64,000 nt of DNA from an uncultured Rhodospirillales bacterium (GTDB lineage Bacteria > Pseudomonadota > Alphaproteobacteria > Azospirillales > Azospirillaceae). Within the stretch, counting starts at the first letter, position 1; every line of letters begins with the position of its first letter. Below, piece by piece: positions 8,885 to 17,075 of the stretch. Below the pieces are notes generated by a model. It saw nothing but the letters and a program-made list of their open reading frames with translations, had not been told where the DNA came from and searched no databases. Location: assembly GCA_903927615.1 (NCBI GenBank), contig CAIYNU010000011.1, forward strand, positions 1 to 64,000, in the 5' to 3' direction. The position numbers and the translations under genes are program-made.

Positions 8885-9679
8885 TCAAGCGACGGTGGCA
8901 AGCGCCTCCAGCACGGCGTCGGGCGCCTCGAGGGGCAGCATGTGACCGATACCGGACAATTCGGCGACGGTGGCGCCGGGAATCGCCTGGGCCAGCTTGC
9001 GGCCGCACTCGGCGGAGGTCATCCGGTCGTGTTCGCCGATGACCAATACGGTCGGGCACCAGATGCGGTTGCCGGACTCGAGGCCGGCATCGTAGCCGGC
9101 GCAGGCCGTGAGGTCGGCGTGCAGTGTCCCCGGCCGTGAACGCAGCAGCACCTGTCGGGCAAGGCCGGTGAGGGACAGGCCTGGGCTGGGAGAGGCCCCG
9201 ACTGTGGCATGGGGTCCGAAGCTCCAGCCGACGATCATCGTCACCGCCGCCGGCAGGTTGGCGCGGGCGGCCTCGATCAGCGCAGGGTTGACGGGAATCT
9301 TGGCGGCGGCTCCCACCAGCCCCAGCGAGCGTACCCGTCCGGGCTGGCGGACCGCCACCTCCAGGGCAATCAGGGAACCGAGGGAGTGGCCGATCAGGGT
9401 GGCCTTGGCCGCGCCGGCGGCATCGAGCGCCTGGATCACCGCTTCGGCATAGCCGCCGATCGTGGCGGCGGCGGGGCTCCCGGACGCACCGTGGCCGGGC
9501 AAATCAAGGGCCAGGACGCCCCGACCATGATGGGCGAACCAGCGCGCATGCAAAGTCCAGGCGGTGTGGTCCATTCCGGCCCCGTGGAGGAAGACCACGG
9601 TCGGTAAGGCGGGGTCAAAGGGCTTGCCGCCGGTGAAGGCCCGGATCGTCCCTGCGGCGGTCTTGAGATCGACATGCAT
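8885..9679 (-). CDS. Alpha/beta-fold hydrolase
   Basis: A 264-residue single-domain alpha/beta hydrolase. It has the oxyanion region FLHGAGMDHT, the nucleophile elbow GHSLGS, an acid-bearing GEHDRMT and a C-terminal catalytic His in SGIGHMLPLEAPD, so the triad looks complete. There is no signal peptide, so it is cytosolic. It starts 15 bases after the sulfhydrylase stop and is surely cotranscribed with it. The substrate cannot be read from the sequence. Deacylation of an O-acyl amino acid or a thioester would fit the sulfur context, but this is a guess. Confidence 0.85.
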   Translation of the reverse strand: MHVDLKTAAGTIRAFTGGKPFDPALPTVVFLHGAGMDHTAWTLHARWFAHHGRGVLALDLPGHGASGSPAAATIGGYAEAVIQALDAAGAAKATLIGHSLGSLIALEVAVRQPGRVRSLGLVGAAAKIPVNPALIEAARANLPAAVTMIVGWSFGPHATVGASPSPGLSLTGLARQVLLRSRPGTLHADLTACAGYDAGLESGNRIWCPTVLVIGEHDRMTSAECGRKLAQAIPGATVAELSGIGHMLPLEAPDAVLEALATVA

Positions 9680-9694
9680 GGCGGAGGACTCCAA

Positions 9695-10987
9695 TCAGGG
9701 CTTCTGCGATACCCGGAGGGCACGATCGAGGTCGGAAATGATGTCGGCGACGCTCTCCAGTCCGACCGAGAGGCGCACCATGTCCTCCCCGACGCCGGAT
9801 GCGGCGAGTTGTTCCGCGCTCATCTGCTGGTGCGTGGTCGAAGCCGGATGAATCACCAGGGTCTTGGCGTCGCCGACATTGGCGAGATGCGATGCCAGGC
9901 GCAGGGCCTCGATGAACTTCCGTCCCGCCCGCCGGCCACCGCGGACGCCGAAGCTGACGATGGACCCGGCCCCGTGGGACAGCAGGCGCGCCACCAATTC
10001 GCGGTCCGGGTGGTCGGGCAGAGTGGGATGAACCACCCACGATACCGCCGGATGGGTCCTCAAGAACGCCAGCACCCGCGCCGTATTGGCCACATGGCGT
10101 TCGATCCGGAGCGGCAGGGTTTCAACCCCCTGAAGAAGGTGAAAGGCGTTGGTCGGGCTCAGGCAGGCGCCGAAGTCGCGCAGACCCTCGGCACGGGCGC
10201 GGGCGGCGAACGCGGCGGGGCCGTACTCTTCCGCGAACACGATCCCATGATAACCGTCATAAGGTTCCGACAGGGTGGGAAACTTGCCGGAGGCGGTCCA
10301 GTCGAACCGGCCGCCGTCGATCACCACACCGCCGATGGCGACGCCGTGCCCGCCGATCCACTTGGTGGTGGAGTGCATGACCAAATCGGCGCCATGATCC
10401 AGCGGTCGGCACAACACCGGAGAGGCGAAGGTGTTGTCGATCAGCAGCGGCACGCCGGCGTCGTGGGCGATGGCGGCCACCGCCGGAATGTCCAGCACCT
10501 CAAGGCCGGGGTTGCCGATGGTTTCGCCGAACACCAACCGCGTTTCAGACCGGATGGCGCGCCGGAGGCCTTCCAGATCGCGCGGCGGCACGAAACTGGT
10601 GGTGATGCCGAATCGGGGCAGCGTGTGGGCGAGCAGATTGACCGAGCCGCCATAAATGGAGGCCGAGGCGACGATGTGAGCGCCCGTTCCCATCAGGGTG
10701 GCGATGGCGAGATGCAGCGCGGCCTGGCCGCTCGCCGTTGCCACCGCGCCGACGCCCCCTTCCAACTGAGCCAGGCGCTCCTCGAGGACCGCCACCGTCG
10801 GGTTGGAGATGCGCGAATAGATGTGCCCCGGCCGTTCGAGATTGAACAGGGCGGCGGCATGGTCGGCATCACGGAAGACGTAAGAGGTGGTCTGATAGAT
10901 CGGCACCGCCCGGGCGCCGGTGGTGGGGTCCGGTTGTTGGCCGGCGTGCAGGCTGAGGGTTTCGATCCCGAACGATTCGGTCGCCAT
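9695..10987 (-). CDS. metY: O-acetylhomoserine (or O-acetylserine) sulfhydrylase
   Basis: A 430-residue PLP enzyme of the Cys/Met-metabolism family that replaces the acetyl group of O-acetylhomoserine with sulfide to give homocysteine. Features include HAGQQPDPTTGARAVPIYQT, YSRISNPTV, the substrate loop TASGQAALHLA, and the PLP lysine in HSTTKWIGGHG. Its length fits MetY rather than the shorter cystathionine enzymes. The ATG at 10987 has CGGAG five bases upstream; a start further upstream would add 28 unlikely residues. Placement beside cysE and the encapsulin system makes use of O-acetylserine a real alternative. Confidence 0.9.
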   Translation of the reverse strand: MATESFGIETLSLHAGQQPDPTTGARAVPIYQTTSYVFRDADHAAALFNLERPGHIYSRISNPTVAVLEERLAQLEGGVGAVATASGQAALHLAIATLMGTGAHIVASASIYGGSVNLLAHTLPRFGITTSFVPPRDLEGLRRAIRSETRLVFGETIGNPGLEVLDIPAVAAIAHDAGVPLLIDNTFASPVLCRPLDHGADLVMHSTTKWIGGHGVAIGGVVIDGGRFDWTASGKFPTLSEPYDGYHGIVFAEEYGPAAFAARARAEGLRDFGACLSPTNAFHLLQGVETLPLRIERHVANTARVLAFLRTHPAVSWVVHPTLPDHPDRELVARLLSHGAGSIVSFGVRGGRRAGRKFIEALRLASHLANVGDAKTLVIHPASTTHQQMSAEQLAASGVGEDMVRLSVGLESVADIISDLDRALRVSQKP

Positions 10988-11473
10988 GGGCACTCCGAAG
11001 TTACACATAATTGTTATGTGAAATAAGTTCAATACGTCCTCTTGATACCGAAAGGCGGAGGCGGTCGGCAAGTCTGATATCCTGCCAGGGAATATCGAAC
11101 GGCTCCGGAAGAAGGCCGAGTAGGGACCGAAGGTACTGTTCTATCGACTGATCCCGCCCGATGACCGTTCGATCGGGGGGGTGATATATAACAAATAAAT
11201 TATGTCAATAGTTGACAATACACCTTAATTTTAGTGGATTGATATTGACGCGTCACCCGAGTCTCTGGCAAGAGCTATCGCGGAGCTGGGATGTCGCGAG
11301 CGGTTTCCGATCACGTTGGATCGCCGTTGGGGAGCGCGGGCGTCTCTCCCGCTCCTGTGCGGCCGGGACGGCCGCGGTCCAGAGTCTGCAACCTGAACGA
11401 GCCGCCAGTTGCTGACCGAACATGAGAAGCGGTCTCGCCTTTGATCCGCCACACCATCAGGGAGACCGGGCCT
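10988..11473. other. Divergent promoter region between metY and the CoA ligase
   Basis: This 486-bp gap holds a 17-bp palindrome 17 bases before the metY start. On the minus strand it also holds an open frame of about 67 sense codons (11001-11204) with protein-like composition but no ATG, GTG or TTG. There is an AT-rich stretch at 11180-11250 with a TTGACA box, and GC-rich hairpins around 11325-11390, including GCGGCCG-GGA-CGGCCGC. Confidence 0.5.
11004..11020. promoter_or_regulatory. Perfect palindrome before metY, possible operator
   Basis: CACATAA-TTG-TTATGTG is a perfect 7-bp inverted repeat centred 25 bases upstream of the metY start codon. It is AT-rich in a GC-rich setting and well placed for a dimeric regulator. 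The regulator is unknown. Confidence 0.45.
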
Positions 11474-12829
11474 ATGACCGCAGCAGCACTCCGCTCATTG
11501 GATCACCGGGAGCGACCCTATTGGGCCGAGGGACTTGAAACCCAATCCCGCGCCGAGTGGGAAGTCCAGACCCTGGAGTCATTACGCCGACACCTGCGAC
11601 ATGCCTATCAAGGATCGCCCTATTACCGGGCTTCTTTCGATGCGGCGGGTGTGCGGCCGGACCACCTCCAGACCCTTGACGACCTCCGGCGCTTTCCCTT
11701 TATCGATAAGACCGTGCTGCGCGATCGCCAATGCGCGGTGCCGCCGTTCGGAGATCTGGTGGCGGTGCCCGAGGAAGAGATCGTCTACATCTCGGCTTCC
11801 AGCGGTTCCACCGGCGTGCCCACCGCCTCGCCCTTCACCGCCCGCGACTTTGACGATTGGATCGACTACGAGGCCCGGCAATTCTGGTCAAGCGGCTTGC
11901 GTCCCACCGACCGTTACGCCCATTCGCTGAACTTCTCCCTGTTCGTCGGCGGGCCATGCGTGCTGGGGGCTCAGAAGCTGGGAGCCCTCAGCATCCACGC
12001 CGGCACCTTGCCCTCGGAACGGCTGCTGGCCATTCTGAAGCAGTTCCAGGCGACCGCGATCTGGACCACACCGTCCTACGCCTGGTACCTGGGCGAGACG
12101 GCGGTCAAAGAGGGCATCGACCCGAAACGTGACCTCGCCGTGCGTCGCATCTTCGTGGCGGGCGAACCGGGCGGCTCGATCCCCGAGACCCGCGCCCGCA
12201 TCGAGGCCCTGTGGGGCGCCGGGGTCTACGACTATTACGGCCTTTCGGACATCTTCGGTTCCTGCGCCGGCATGTGCGAGGAGAAGGATGGCCTGCACTG
12301 GGCCGAGGATCACATCCATGTCGAGGTGCTGAACCCCGACACCGGCGAACCCGTGCCGGAAGGTGCACGCGGCGAGATGGTGCTGACCACCTTGAAGAAG
12401 GCAGCCCGCCCGATGGTCCGTTTCCGCACCGGCGATATCGTCTCGGTCACCACCACCCCCTGCCGCTGCGGGCGCACCTCGCTCCGGCTCCACGGCATCC
12501 ACGGCCGGCTCGACGATATGCTCATCATCAAGGGCGTCAACCTGTTCCCCAGCGATGTCGAGGCGGTGGCCCGCCAGGACCCGGCCCTGACCGGCGAATA
12601 CCGGCTGGTGGTCGAGCGCATCAACCATCTCGACCGCCTCACGGTGGAGGTGGAGCAGGTCCACGGTTTCAATGGCTCGTCCGAGGACTTGGCGCACCGC
12701 TTCGAAAAGCATCTCAAAGCCGTGACCGGCGTTCACGCCGAGGTGCGGTTGCTCGCCCCCGACACCCTGCCGCGCGCCACCCATAAGGCTAAGCGCGTGG
12801 ACGATCGTCGAGCCGGGGTGTGGGGATGA
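11474..12829 (+). CDS. Phenylacetate-CoA ligase-family adenylate-forming enzyme
   Basis: A 451-residue ANL-superfamily enzyme that activates a carboxylate as an acyl-adenylate and transfers it to CoA. The phosphate-binding motif is SASSGSTGVPT. Further motifs are FVAGEPGGS, YYGLSDIFG, the FRTGDI core motif and, in the C-terminal domain, GRLDDMLIIKGVNLFPS. A PaaK-like PCRCGRTS segment lies between them. The terminal PRATHKAKRV contains the conserved lysine region. The ATG at 11474 follows AGGGAG, whereas an upstream TTG lacks a clear site. No other phenylacetate-degradation gene is nearby, so the true acid substrate is uncertain. Confidence 0.88.
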   Translation: MTAAALRSLDHRERPYWAEGLETQSRAEWEVQTLESLRRHLRHAYQGSPYYRASFDAAGVRPDHLQTLDDLRRFPFIDKTVLRDRQCAVPPFGDLVAVPEEEIVYISASSGSTGVPTASPFTARDFDDWIDYEARQFWSSGLRPTDRYAHSLNFSLFVGGPCVLGAQKLGALSIHAGTLPSERLLAILKQFQATAIWTTPSYAWYLGETAVKEGIDPKRDLAVRRIFVAGEPGGSIPETRARIEALWGAGVYDYYGLSDIFGSCAGMCEEKDGLHWAEDHIHVEVLNPDTGEPVPEGARGEMVLTTLKKAARPMVRFRTGDIVSVTTTPCRCGRTSLRLHGIHGRLDDMLIIKGVNLFPSDVEAVARQDPALTGEYRLVVERINHLDRLTVEVEQVHGFNGSSEDLAHRFEKHLKAVTGVHAEVRLLAPDTLPRATHKAKRVDDRRAGVWG

Positions 12830-12847
12830 TGTTTTTTAACCGCAAGA

Positions 12848-13180
12848 TCAGAGAACAGCCGTGACACCATGATCCGATGGGTTACGCACCCTGTGGTTGA
12901 TTTGGCCTTCGTGCCAAAAATCCTGTTCCACTGTCAGCCGGCCGATCTTTTCACAAAGGTTGGACACCTTCGCTTCGTCGGCTTGATCCGGCGTTCCCTT
13001 GCCAGGTTCAAACAGCCCGGCCAGTCCCTTCTCCAAGGCGGCTTGCTTCCAGGTATGGGGCTGGCTGGCATGGACACCGAACCGGCTCGACAATACGGCG
13101 ACCGTCGCGTCGTCCTTGATGGCGGCCAGCGCGACCTTCGCCTTGAACTCTGCCGTGCCCTTCCTGCGCACTTGAGTCAT
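12848..13180 (-). pseudogene. IS3-type transposase OrfA remnant
   Basis: The first 85 or so residues match OrfA of IS3-family elements: RRKGTAEFKAKVALAAIKDD, then VLSSRFGVHASQPHTWK and GLAGLFEPG, then a coiled-coil end EKIGRLTVEQDF. The expected family ending is lost and the frame runs into unrelated residues (WHEGQINHRV). No OrfB is present, and the remnant ends 18 bases from the CoA-ligase stop, so the element is decayed. Confidence 0.8.
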
Positions 13181-13258
13181 GAAAGGCTCGTGTGGTTGTG
13201 CCACTAATCGGAGGGGGACCTCTCATCGCCCGTTGTCCGAAAATTGGGGTCCGCCTCA
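12848..13258 (-). mobile_element. Truncated insertion sequence remnant
   Basis: The orfA fragment plus an upstream segment ending near 13258, whose minus-strand sequence TGAGGCGGACCCCAATTTTC looks like an IS3-family terminal inverted repeat. Only one end and part of orfA remain. The other end and orfB are missing. Confidence 0.65.
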
Positions 13259-13592
13259 GTCGGCGGCTCCGTCCCCCTTTTCGCGGGGAAAACGAAAAGC
13301 ACAGGGAATCGGGGCGGTGCCCGTGTAACGGAAAGGGCCTGACCTGATCCTTGGCCGGGCCACGCACGGAAGAGAACCCGATCATGACGCTTGAGATTCA
13401 GGTGGGGCCCATGAACAGCGACCGAGCGTATACCGACCACAAGCCGGTGGCGGTCGGGGTGCCCGTGGGCTTACCCCTGGCCAGGCCGGTCGTTCTGGAA
13501 CTCGCACCGCGGGCCGGGGTGCCTCGGCGACCGGAATCCCTGTCCATTGCGTTGCCGTTATCCGACGGGGTGGTTGGTCACGGGGGTCCGCT
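13205..13592. other. Region right of the IS remnant
   Basis: It holds the IS terminal repeat up to about 13258 and then low-information sequence. The only candidate gene is the 70-codon plus-strand frame listed next. Confidence 0.4.
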
Positions 13593-13596
13593 TTAA
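13384..13596 (+). CDS. Possible small protein, unknown
   Basis: A 70-residue frame starting MTLEIQVGPMNSDRAYTDHK with GGAAGAGAA about five bases upstream of the ATG. The rest is rich in Pro, Val and Leu without a membrane helix or known motif. It overlaps the stop of the convergent amidotransferase gene by four bases. It may be real, or part of what the IS disrupted. Confidence 0.25.
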   Translation: MTLEIQVGPMNSDRAYTDHKPVAVGVPVGLPLARPVVLELAPRAGVPRRPESLSIALPLSDGVVGHGGPL

Positions 13597-14414
13597 ACTG
13601 TGGTCCGTCGTCCGGCCCGCGCGCGGGCCGCGGCGCCGAAGGCGTTAAGCAATGCCTGGGATGCCGGAGTATCCCGGAAGTTCCATTCCGGGTGCCACTG
13701 GACTGCCACCGCGAAAGTGCGTGCGGCGGTGACCGAAACCGCCTCGATCAGGTGATCAGGGGCGCGCGCTTCCACCTGAAGTCCGTCGGCAAGGCGGTTG
13801 ATGCCTTGCCAGTGCAATGAATTGACCTGAATTTCTCTGACACCAAGAACTCGCGCCAGAACCCCGCCGTCGACGATATGTACAGCATGGGCTGGCCCGT
13901 ACTGGACCTCGATGGGGTCGGCGTCGTCCCACCGATGGTCGTGCATTCCCGCCAATTCATGGACCTTTTGGTGCAAGGTCCCTCCCAACGCCACATTAAG
14001 TTCCTGAAGCCCGCGGCAAATGCCGAGAATGGGTAGACCGGTTGCCAGCCCGGCCCGGATCAAGGGCAGGGTGGTGGCGTCGCGGTCGGGGTCGTGGAGC
14101 GTGCCGGGTTCGCTCGGTTCTCCGCCATAGTGGTCGGGCAACACATTGGAAGGGCTGCCGGTAATCAGCAGGCCGTCCAGGCGTTCCACCAAGTGTACAA
14201 TGTCCAGGCTGTCGCCCAGGGCCGGGATCAACAACGGCACGCCGTCGGCACCGTCGGACACCGCCCGGACGTACTTGCCGCCGGCGACGTGATAGGGCAT
14301 GTCCGAGAGCCATCGGCAACACGCCGTAATCCCGATCAACGGCTTGGCCGAATGAGGCTGAACCTCGGTATCCGATATGAACTCGACCATTCCGCGCCCG
14401 CCGGTCCGGGTCAT
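13593..14414 (-). CDS. Class I glutamine-amidotransferase-like hydrolase (peptidase C26, PuuD-like)
   Basis: A 273-residue member of the family that contains gamma-glutamyl-gamma-aminobutyrate hydrolase. The nucleophile Cys sits in [10 protein letters not shown] and the catalytic His in VQWHPEWNF. The N-terminal PLIGIT and the loop [12 protein letters not shown] are family-typical. Its ATG overlaps the panD stop as ATGA, so the two are translationally coupled. Pairing with panD suggests work on beta-alanine or GABA conjugates, but no other putrescine genes are nearby, so the substrate is open. Confidence 0.88.
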   Translation of the reverse strand: MTRTGGRGMVEFISDTEVQPHSAKPLIGITACCRWLSDMPYHVAGGKYVRAVSDGADGVPLLIPALGDSLDIVHLVERLDGLLITGSPSNVLPDHYGGEPSEPGTLHDPDRDATTLPLIRAGLATGLPILGICRGLQELNVALGGTLHQKVHELAGMHDHRWDDADPIEVQYGPAHAVHIVDGGVLARVLGVREIQVNSLHWQGINRLADGLQVEARAPDHLIEAVSVTAARTFAVAVQWHPEWNFRDTPASQALLNAFGAAARARAGRRTTV

Positions 14415-14809
14415 GCGGCGGGCATGTTTTTCAGGTCATAGGTGGTAATCTGCCGGGACCGGTCGGTAATCCGGTTTTTTTCGTCGGGGAAGACCACGAT
14501 CGGCCGGTAGCTTCGCGCCGCGCTCTTGTCGATCAGCCCATAGGAAATCACGATCAGGATGTCGCCCACCTGCACCTTGCGGGCGGCGGCGCCATTTAAA
14601 CAGACGACGCCACTGCCGCGTTCGCCTTCGATGACGTAAGTCTCGAATCGCTCGCCATTATTGTTGTTGACGATTTGTACTTTTTCGCCCGGAATGAGAT
14701 CGGCTGCATCAACCAAGTCCATGTCGAGGGTGATGCTACCAATATAATTCAACTCTGATTGTGTCACATGAACGCGATGGATTTTTGATTTCAGAATGTG
14801 AATCTGCAT
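14411..14809 (-). CDS. panD: Aspartate 1-decarboxylase
   Basis: A 132-residue proenzyme that makes beta-alanine for pantothenate and CoA. Self-cleavage is expected between Gly24 and Ser25 in [11 protein letters not shown], which creates the pyruvoyl group. Further family segments are [26 protein letters not shown] and IVISYG. The ATG at 14809 has GGAG nine bases upstream and gives the standard [12 protein letters not shown] start. Confidence 0.95.
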   Translation of the reverse strand: MQIHILKSKIHRVHVTQSELNYIGSITLDMDLVDAADLIPGEKVQIVNNNNGERFETYVIEGERGSGVVCLNGAAARKVQVGDILIVISYGLIDKSAARSYRPIVVFPDEKNRITDRSRQITTYDLKNMPAA

Positions 14810-14976
14810 ATCACAACACTCCAAGACCACTTCTTTGGTTGGACACCAAAAAAGGCTGGTGTTCAGCCTTCCAAACTCCCACACCCTATCTTAATGACAA
14901 AGGGCCGATGGCGCAAGTTTGACCTTCGTGCCATGGTTGGTGGTTCGGGGACGATGCGCGGACGGTTGGGTTCGGG

Positions 14977-16458
14977 TCAGGTCGTCAGCTGGCCAAGCGC
15001 CACCATGAACGCCGCGAGGGAATGTCCAACCTGATTGGTTGAACTGAGGGCGGTTTGCAGGGTCTGGAGCTTGGTCATTTCCGCCTGAAGGTCGATGCTC
15101 CCCGTGCCTTGAGTCTGGTTGGTCATCAGGGTGCTGGCGGCGTCGGCAACCTTGGCGTCGCGGGTGGCGGTGTTTGAAACCCGGCTCCAGGTATTGCCGA
15201 CGGTGGCGGTGAGCGCCCCATAGCTGGCTACCGGTGCGGGCAATCCGTCGGCAACGATCTGTCGGCGATTGGCGGTCAGACTGGCGGCGACCGTCGGAGC
15301 GGCGTCGGTTTTTAGCGTCGCGGTACCCGCTGTCAGCGCCGGGTTCACCATCAGGGTCTGGCGGTTGTTGCCGATAAAAAAGCCGTGGGCCAACTGGCCG
15401 CCGGCGGTGGGTGGGGTTGAATCGTAGGCGTCAGCGAAACTGGTCGGCTGGTTCAGGCGACTGCGGCCGAGAACGGTGTTGGCCACGGCATCGAGTTGAG
15501 ACCGGAGCTTGCGAATGACTTCGCAACCGGGGTCGGGATTGGGGCGCTGGGGCGGCATCTGTCGCGACCCGTCGGCGGTCAGGCGCAACAGGGCGCCAAG
15601 CCGGCCGCCGTCGATCCGGCCGTCGGCGGGAACCGCCGTGTTGGCGGCTGCGACGGGAACCGCCGTGTTGGCGGCTGCGGCGGCGACTGGCCCGGACGCG
15701 GCCCCGGTGACCGGGTTCGGTCCGGCCCCGGCCCGGGTAAATTGGACCGGCCGTTGATCAAGCAGGGCCTGGCCGTTGGGGGTAAACAGCGCGATGGTTT
15801 TGCTATCGCGCTGGAAAACACTGGCGCCGGTGAGGTCGACCACCTTGGCCACCAACTGGTCGCGTTGGGCTTCGGTCTGGTCGGTGGGGCGGTTGAGCGC
15901 AACCTGGCTGGCGATGGTCGCATTGGCGTGGTGGATGTCGGTCAGCGTCTGGTTAAGGTCCGACAGCCCTGTCGCGACCCGGTCATTGAGGCGGCCCGCG
16001 AGGTCCTCCACGCCGCGCGACAGGCTGCGGACGGTGGTCGCGAGGGTGTCGCCCTGATCGATGACCTGTTGCGGCCCGGCGGGATCGGCGGGGTTGGCCG
16101 CAAGCTGTTGCCAGGCCTGGGCGAAGGCGTCAAAGCCGCTGCCGAGGCCCGTCGCGCCGGCGTTGGAGCCGAACAGGGTGCCGATGTCCTGAAGCGCGCT
16201 GTCACGCACTTCGGCGGCGCTTTGACGCGCCGTAATATCGCCGACTTGGGCGCCGAGGGCCCCGGTCAGAGGGCGGAGGGTCGGGGTGGGAACGGGGGCC
16301 GGGACCAGGGTCGGTGCCGGGGCCGCGGGGATGGCGGTTGGATTGCCGGCGTCCGCCCCGGCGGTCGTCGGGGTGGTGGCATCGGGCACGCTCGAGGGTC
16401 CGGACGGGAAGATCCGGAACTCACTGGCGGTCGAGGCGATGGCACCGAAGAGGCCCAT
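14977..16458 (-). CDS. Divergent second FlgK-like hook-associated protein
   Basis: A 493-residue paralogue of the FlgK at 18355-20088. It matches FlgK in the middle (DQLVAKVVDLTGASVFQRDS, IALFTPNGQALLD) and at the helical C-terminus (SIDLQAEMTKLQTLQTALS). The N-terminus starts like FlgK (MGLFGAIASTASEF) but lacks the NISNA.NTPGY rod signature. A Pro/Ala/Thr-rich linker of about 45 residues stands in its place. Junction assembly may therefore differ, or the protein may be decaying. A sigma-54-type promoter lies just upstream, so it is probably still expressed. Confidence 0.75.
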   Translation of the reverse strand: MGLFGAIASTASEFRIFPSGPSSVPDATTPTTAGADAGNPTAIPAAPAPTLVPAPVPTPTLRPLTGALGAQVGDITARQSAAEVRDSALQDIGTLFGSNAGATGLGSGFDAFAQAWQQLAANPADPAGPQQVIDQGDTLATTVRSLSRGVEDLAGRLNDRVATGLSDLNQTLTDIHHANATIASQVALNRPTDQTEAQRDQLVAKVVDLTGASVFQRDSKTIALFTPNGQALLDQRPVQFTRAGAGPNPVTGAASGPVAAAAANTAVPVAAANTAVPADGRIDGGRLGALLRLTADGSRQMPPQRPNPDPGCEVIRKLRSQLDAVANTVLGRSRLNQPTSFADAYDSTPPTAGGQLAHGFFIGNNRQTLMVNPALTAGTATLKTDAAPTVAASLTANRRQIVADGLPAPVASYGALTATVGNTWSRVSNTATRDAKVADAASTLMTNQTQGTGSIDLQAEMTKLQTLQTALSSTNQVGHSLAAFMVALGQLTT

Positions 16459-16494
16459 GGTTGGTTGGTCCTGGCTGAAGGCGCAGCCGGGTTC

Positions 16495-16511
16495 AGCAAA
16501 CTTCGGGCCAA
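16495..16511 (-). promoter_or_regulatory. Sigma-54-type promoter for the divergent FlgK
   Basis: The minus strand reads TTGGCCCGAAGTTTGCT, one base off the YTGGCACGRNNNTTGCW consensus with correct -24/-12 spacing. It lies 37 bases from the start codon. Confidence 0.7.
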
Positions 16512-16600
16512 CGTAAAAATATTGGGGATTTCAAGAAGGTGAGCCCGGTCCCGGGCGTTCCTGCCGGGGGATCGGACCGGCAGCTTTTTCCCGGTCCCGG

Positions 16601-17053
16601 CTAGAGCTTCCGGGTGATCAGGACCGAAGTCGCGCGGTCGGAGGTCTTGGGAGCCTGCGCGCGGTTGCCGATCCGACTATAGCCGGAACTGGGCGGCGCG
16701 GCCTGTTGGCGCGCGGCCTTGATCACCAGATCGATCAATCGGCGGTTGGCATCCATGGCCCCCGCCAGTACCGCCGCATTGTGCTTTGCGGTGGCCATAA
16801 CCTGATCGTTGAGCCGCCGCAATTCAGCCAGTGCCGGCTCGGCGTCCGGCACCATCACCGCGTCACGGAGTTCTTCAAGCTTGTATGAATAGGCGGCGAC
16901 CAGCCGGGTCTTGGCTTCGGCAAAGCCGGCGGGGACCTTCGAGCACATCTTCGTGAGGGCTTCGGTCTCGGCGGTCAGGACCGCAAGCAGCTCCCGTGCC
17001 AGATCAGAGGTCTCGGTGATTGCGGTCAAGATCGGCGGTGGGGTCAGAGTCAT
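16601..17053 (-). CDS. FlgN-like flagellar export chaperone
   Basis: A 150-residue, mostly helical, acidic-to-neutral protein without signal peptide. It lies 22 bases after the flgL gene, within the hook-associated block. The heptad-like ELLAVLTAETEALTKM and KLEELRDAVMVPD segments, the length and the position fit FlgN, the cytosolic chaperone that delivers FlgK and FlgL to the export apparatus. Sequence conservation in FlgN is low, so the call rests largely on context. Confidence 0.65.
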   Translation of the reverse strand: MTLTPPPILTAITETSDLARELLAVLTAETEALTKMCSKVPAGFAEAKTRLVAAYSYKLEELRDAVMVPDAEPALAELRRLNDQVMATAKHNAAVLAGAMDANRRLIDLVIKAARQQAAPPSSGYSRIGNRAQAPKTSDRATSVLITRKL

Positions 17054-17075
17054 GAGAGGAAATCCAGCACGAGGC

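Noticed and set aside
10988-11200. SAM-II or SAH riboswitch before metY
   Set aside because: The region was read for the known conserved pieces and none was found; the only clear structure is the short palindrome.
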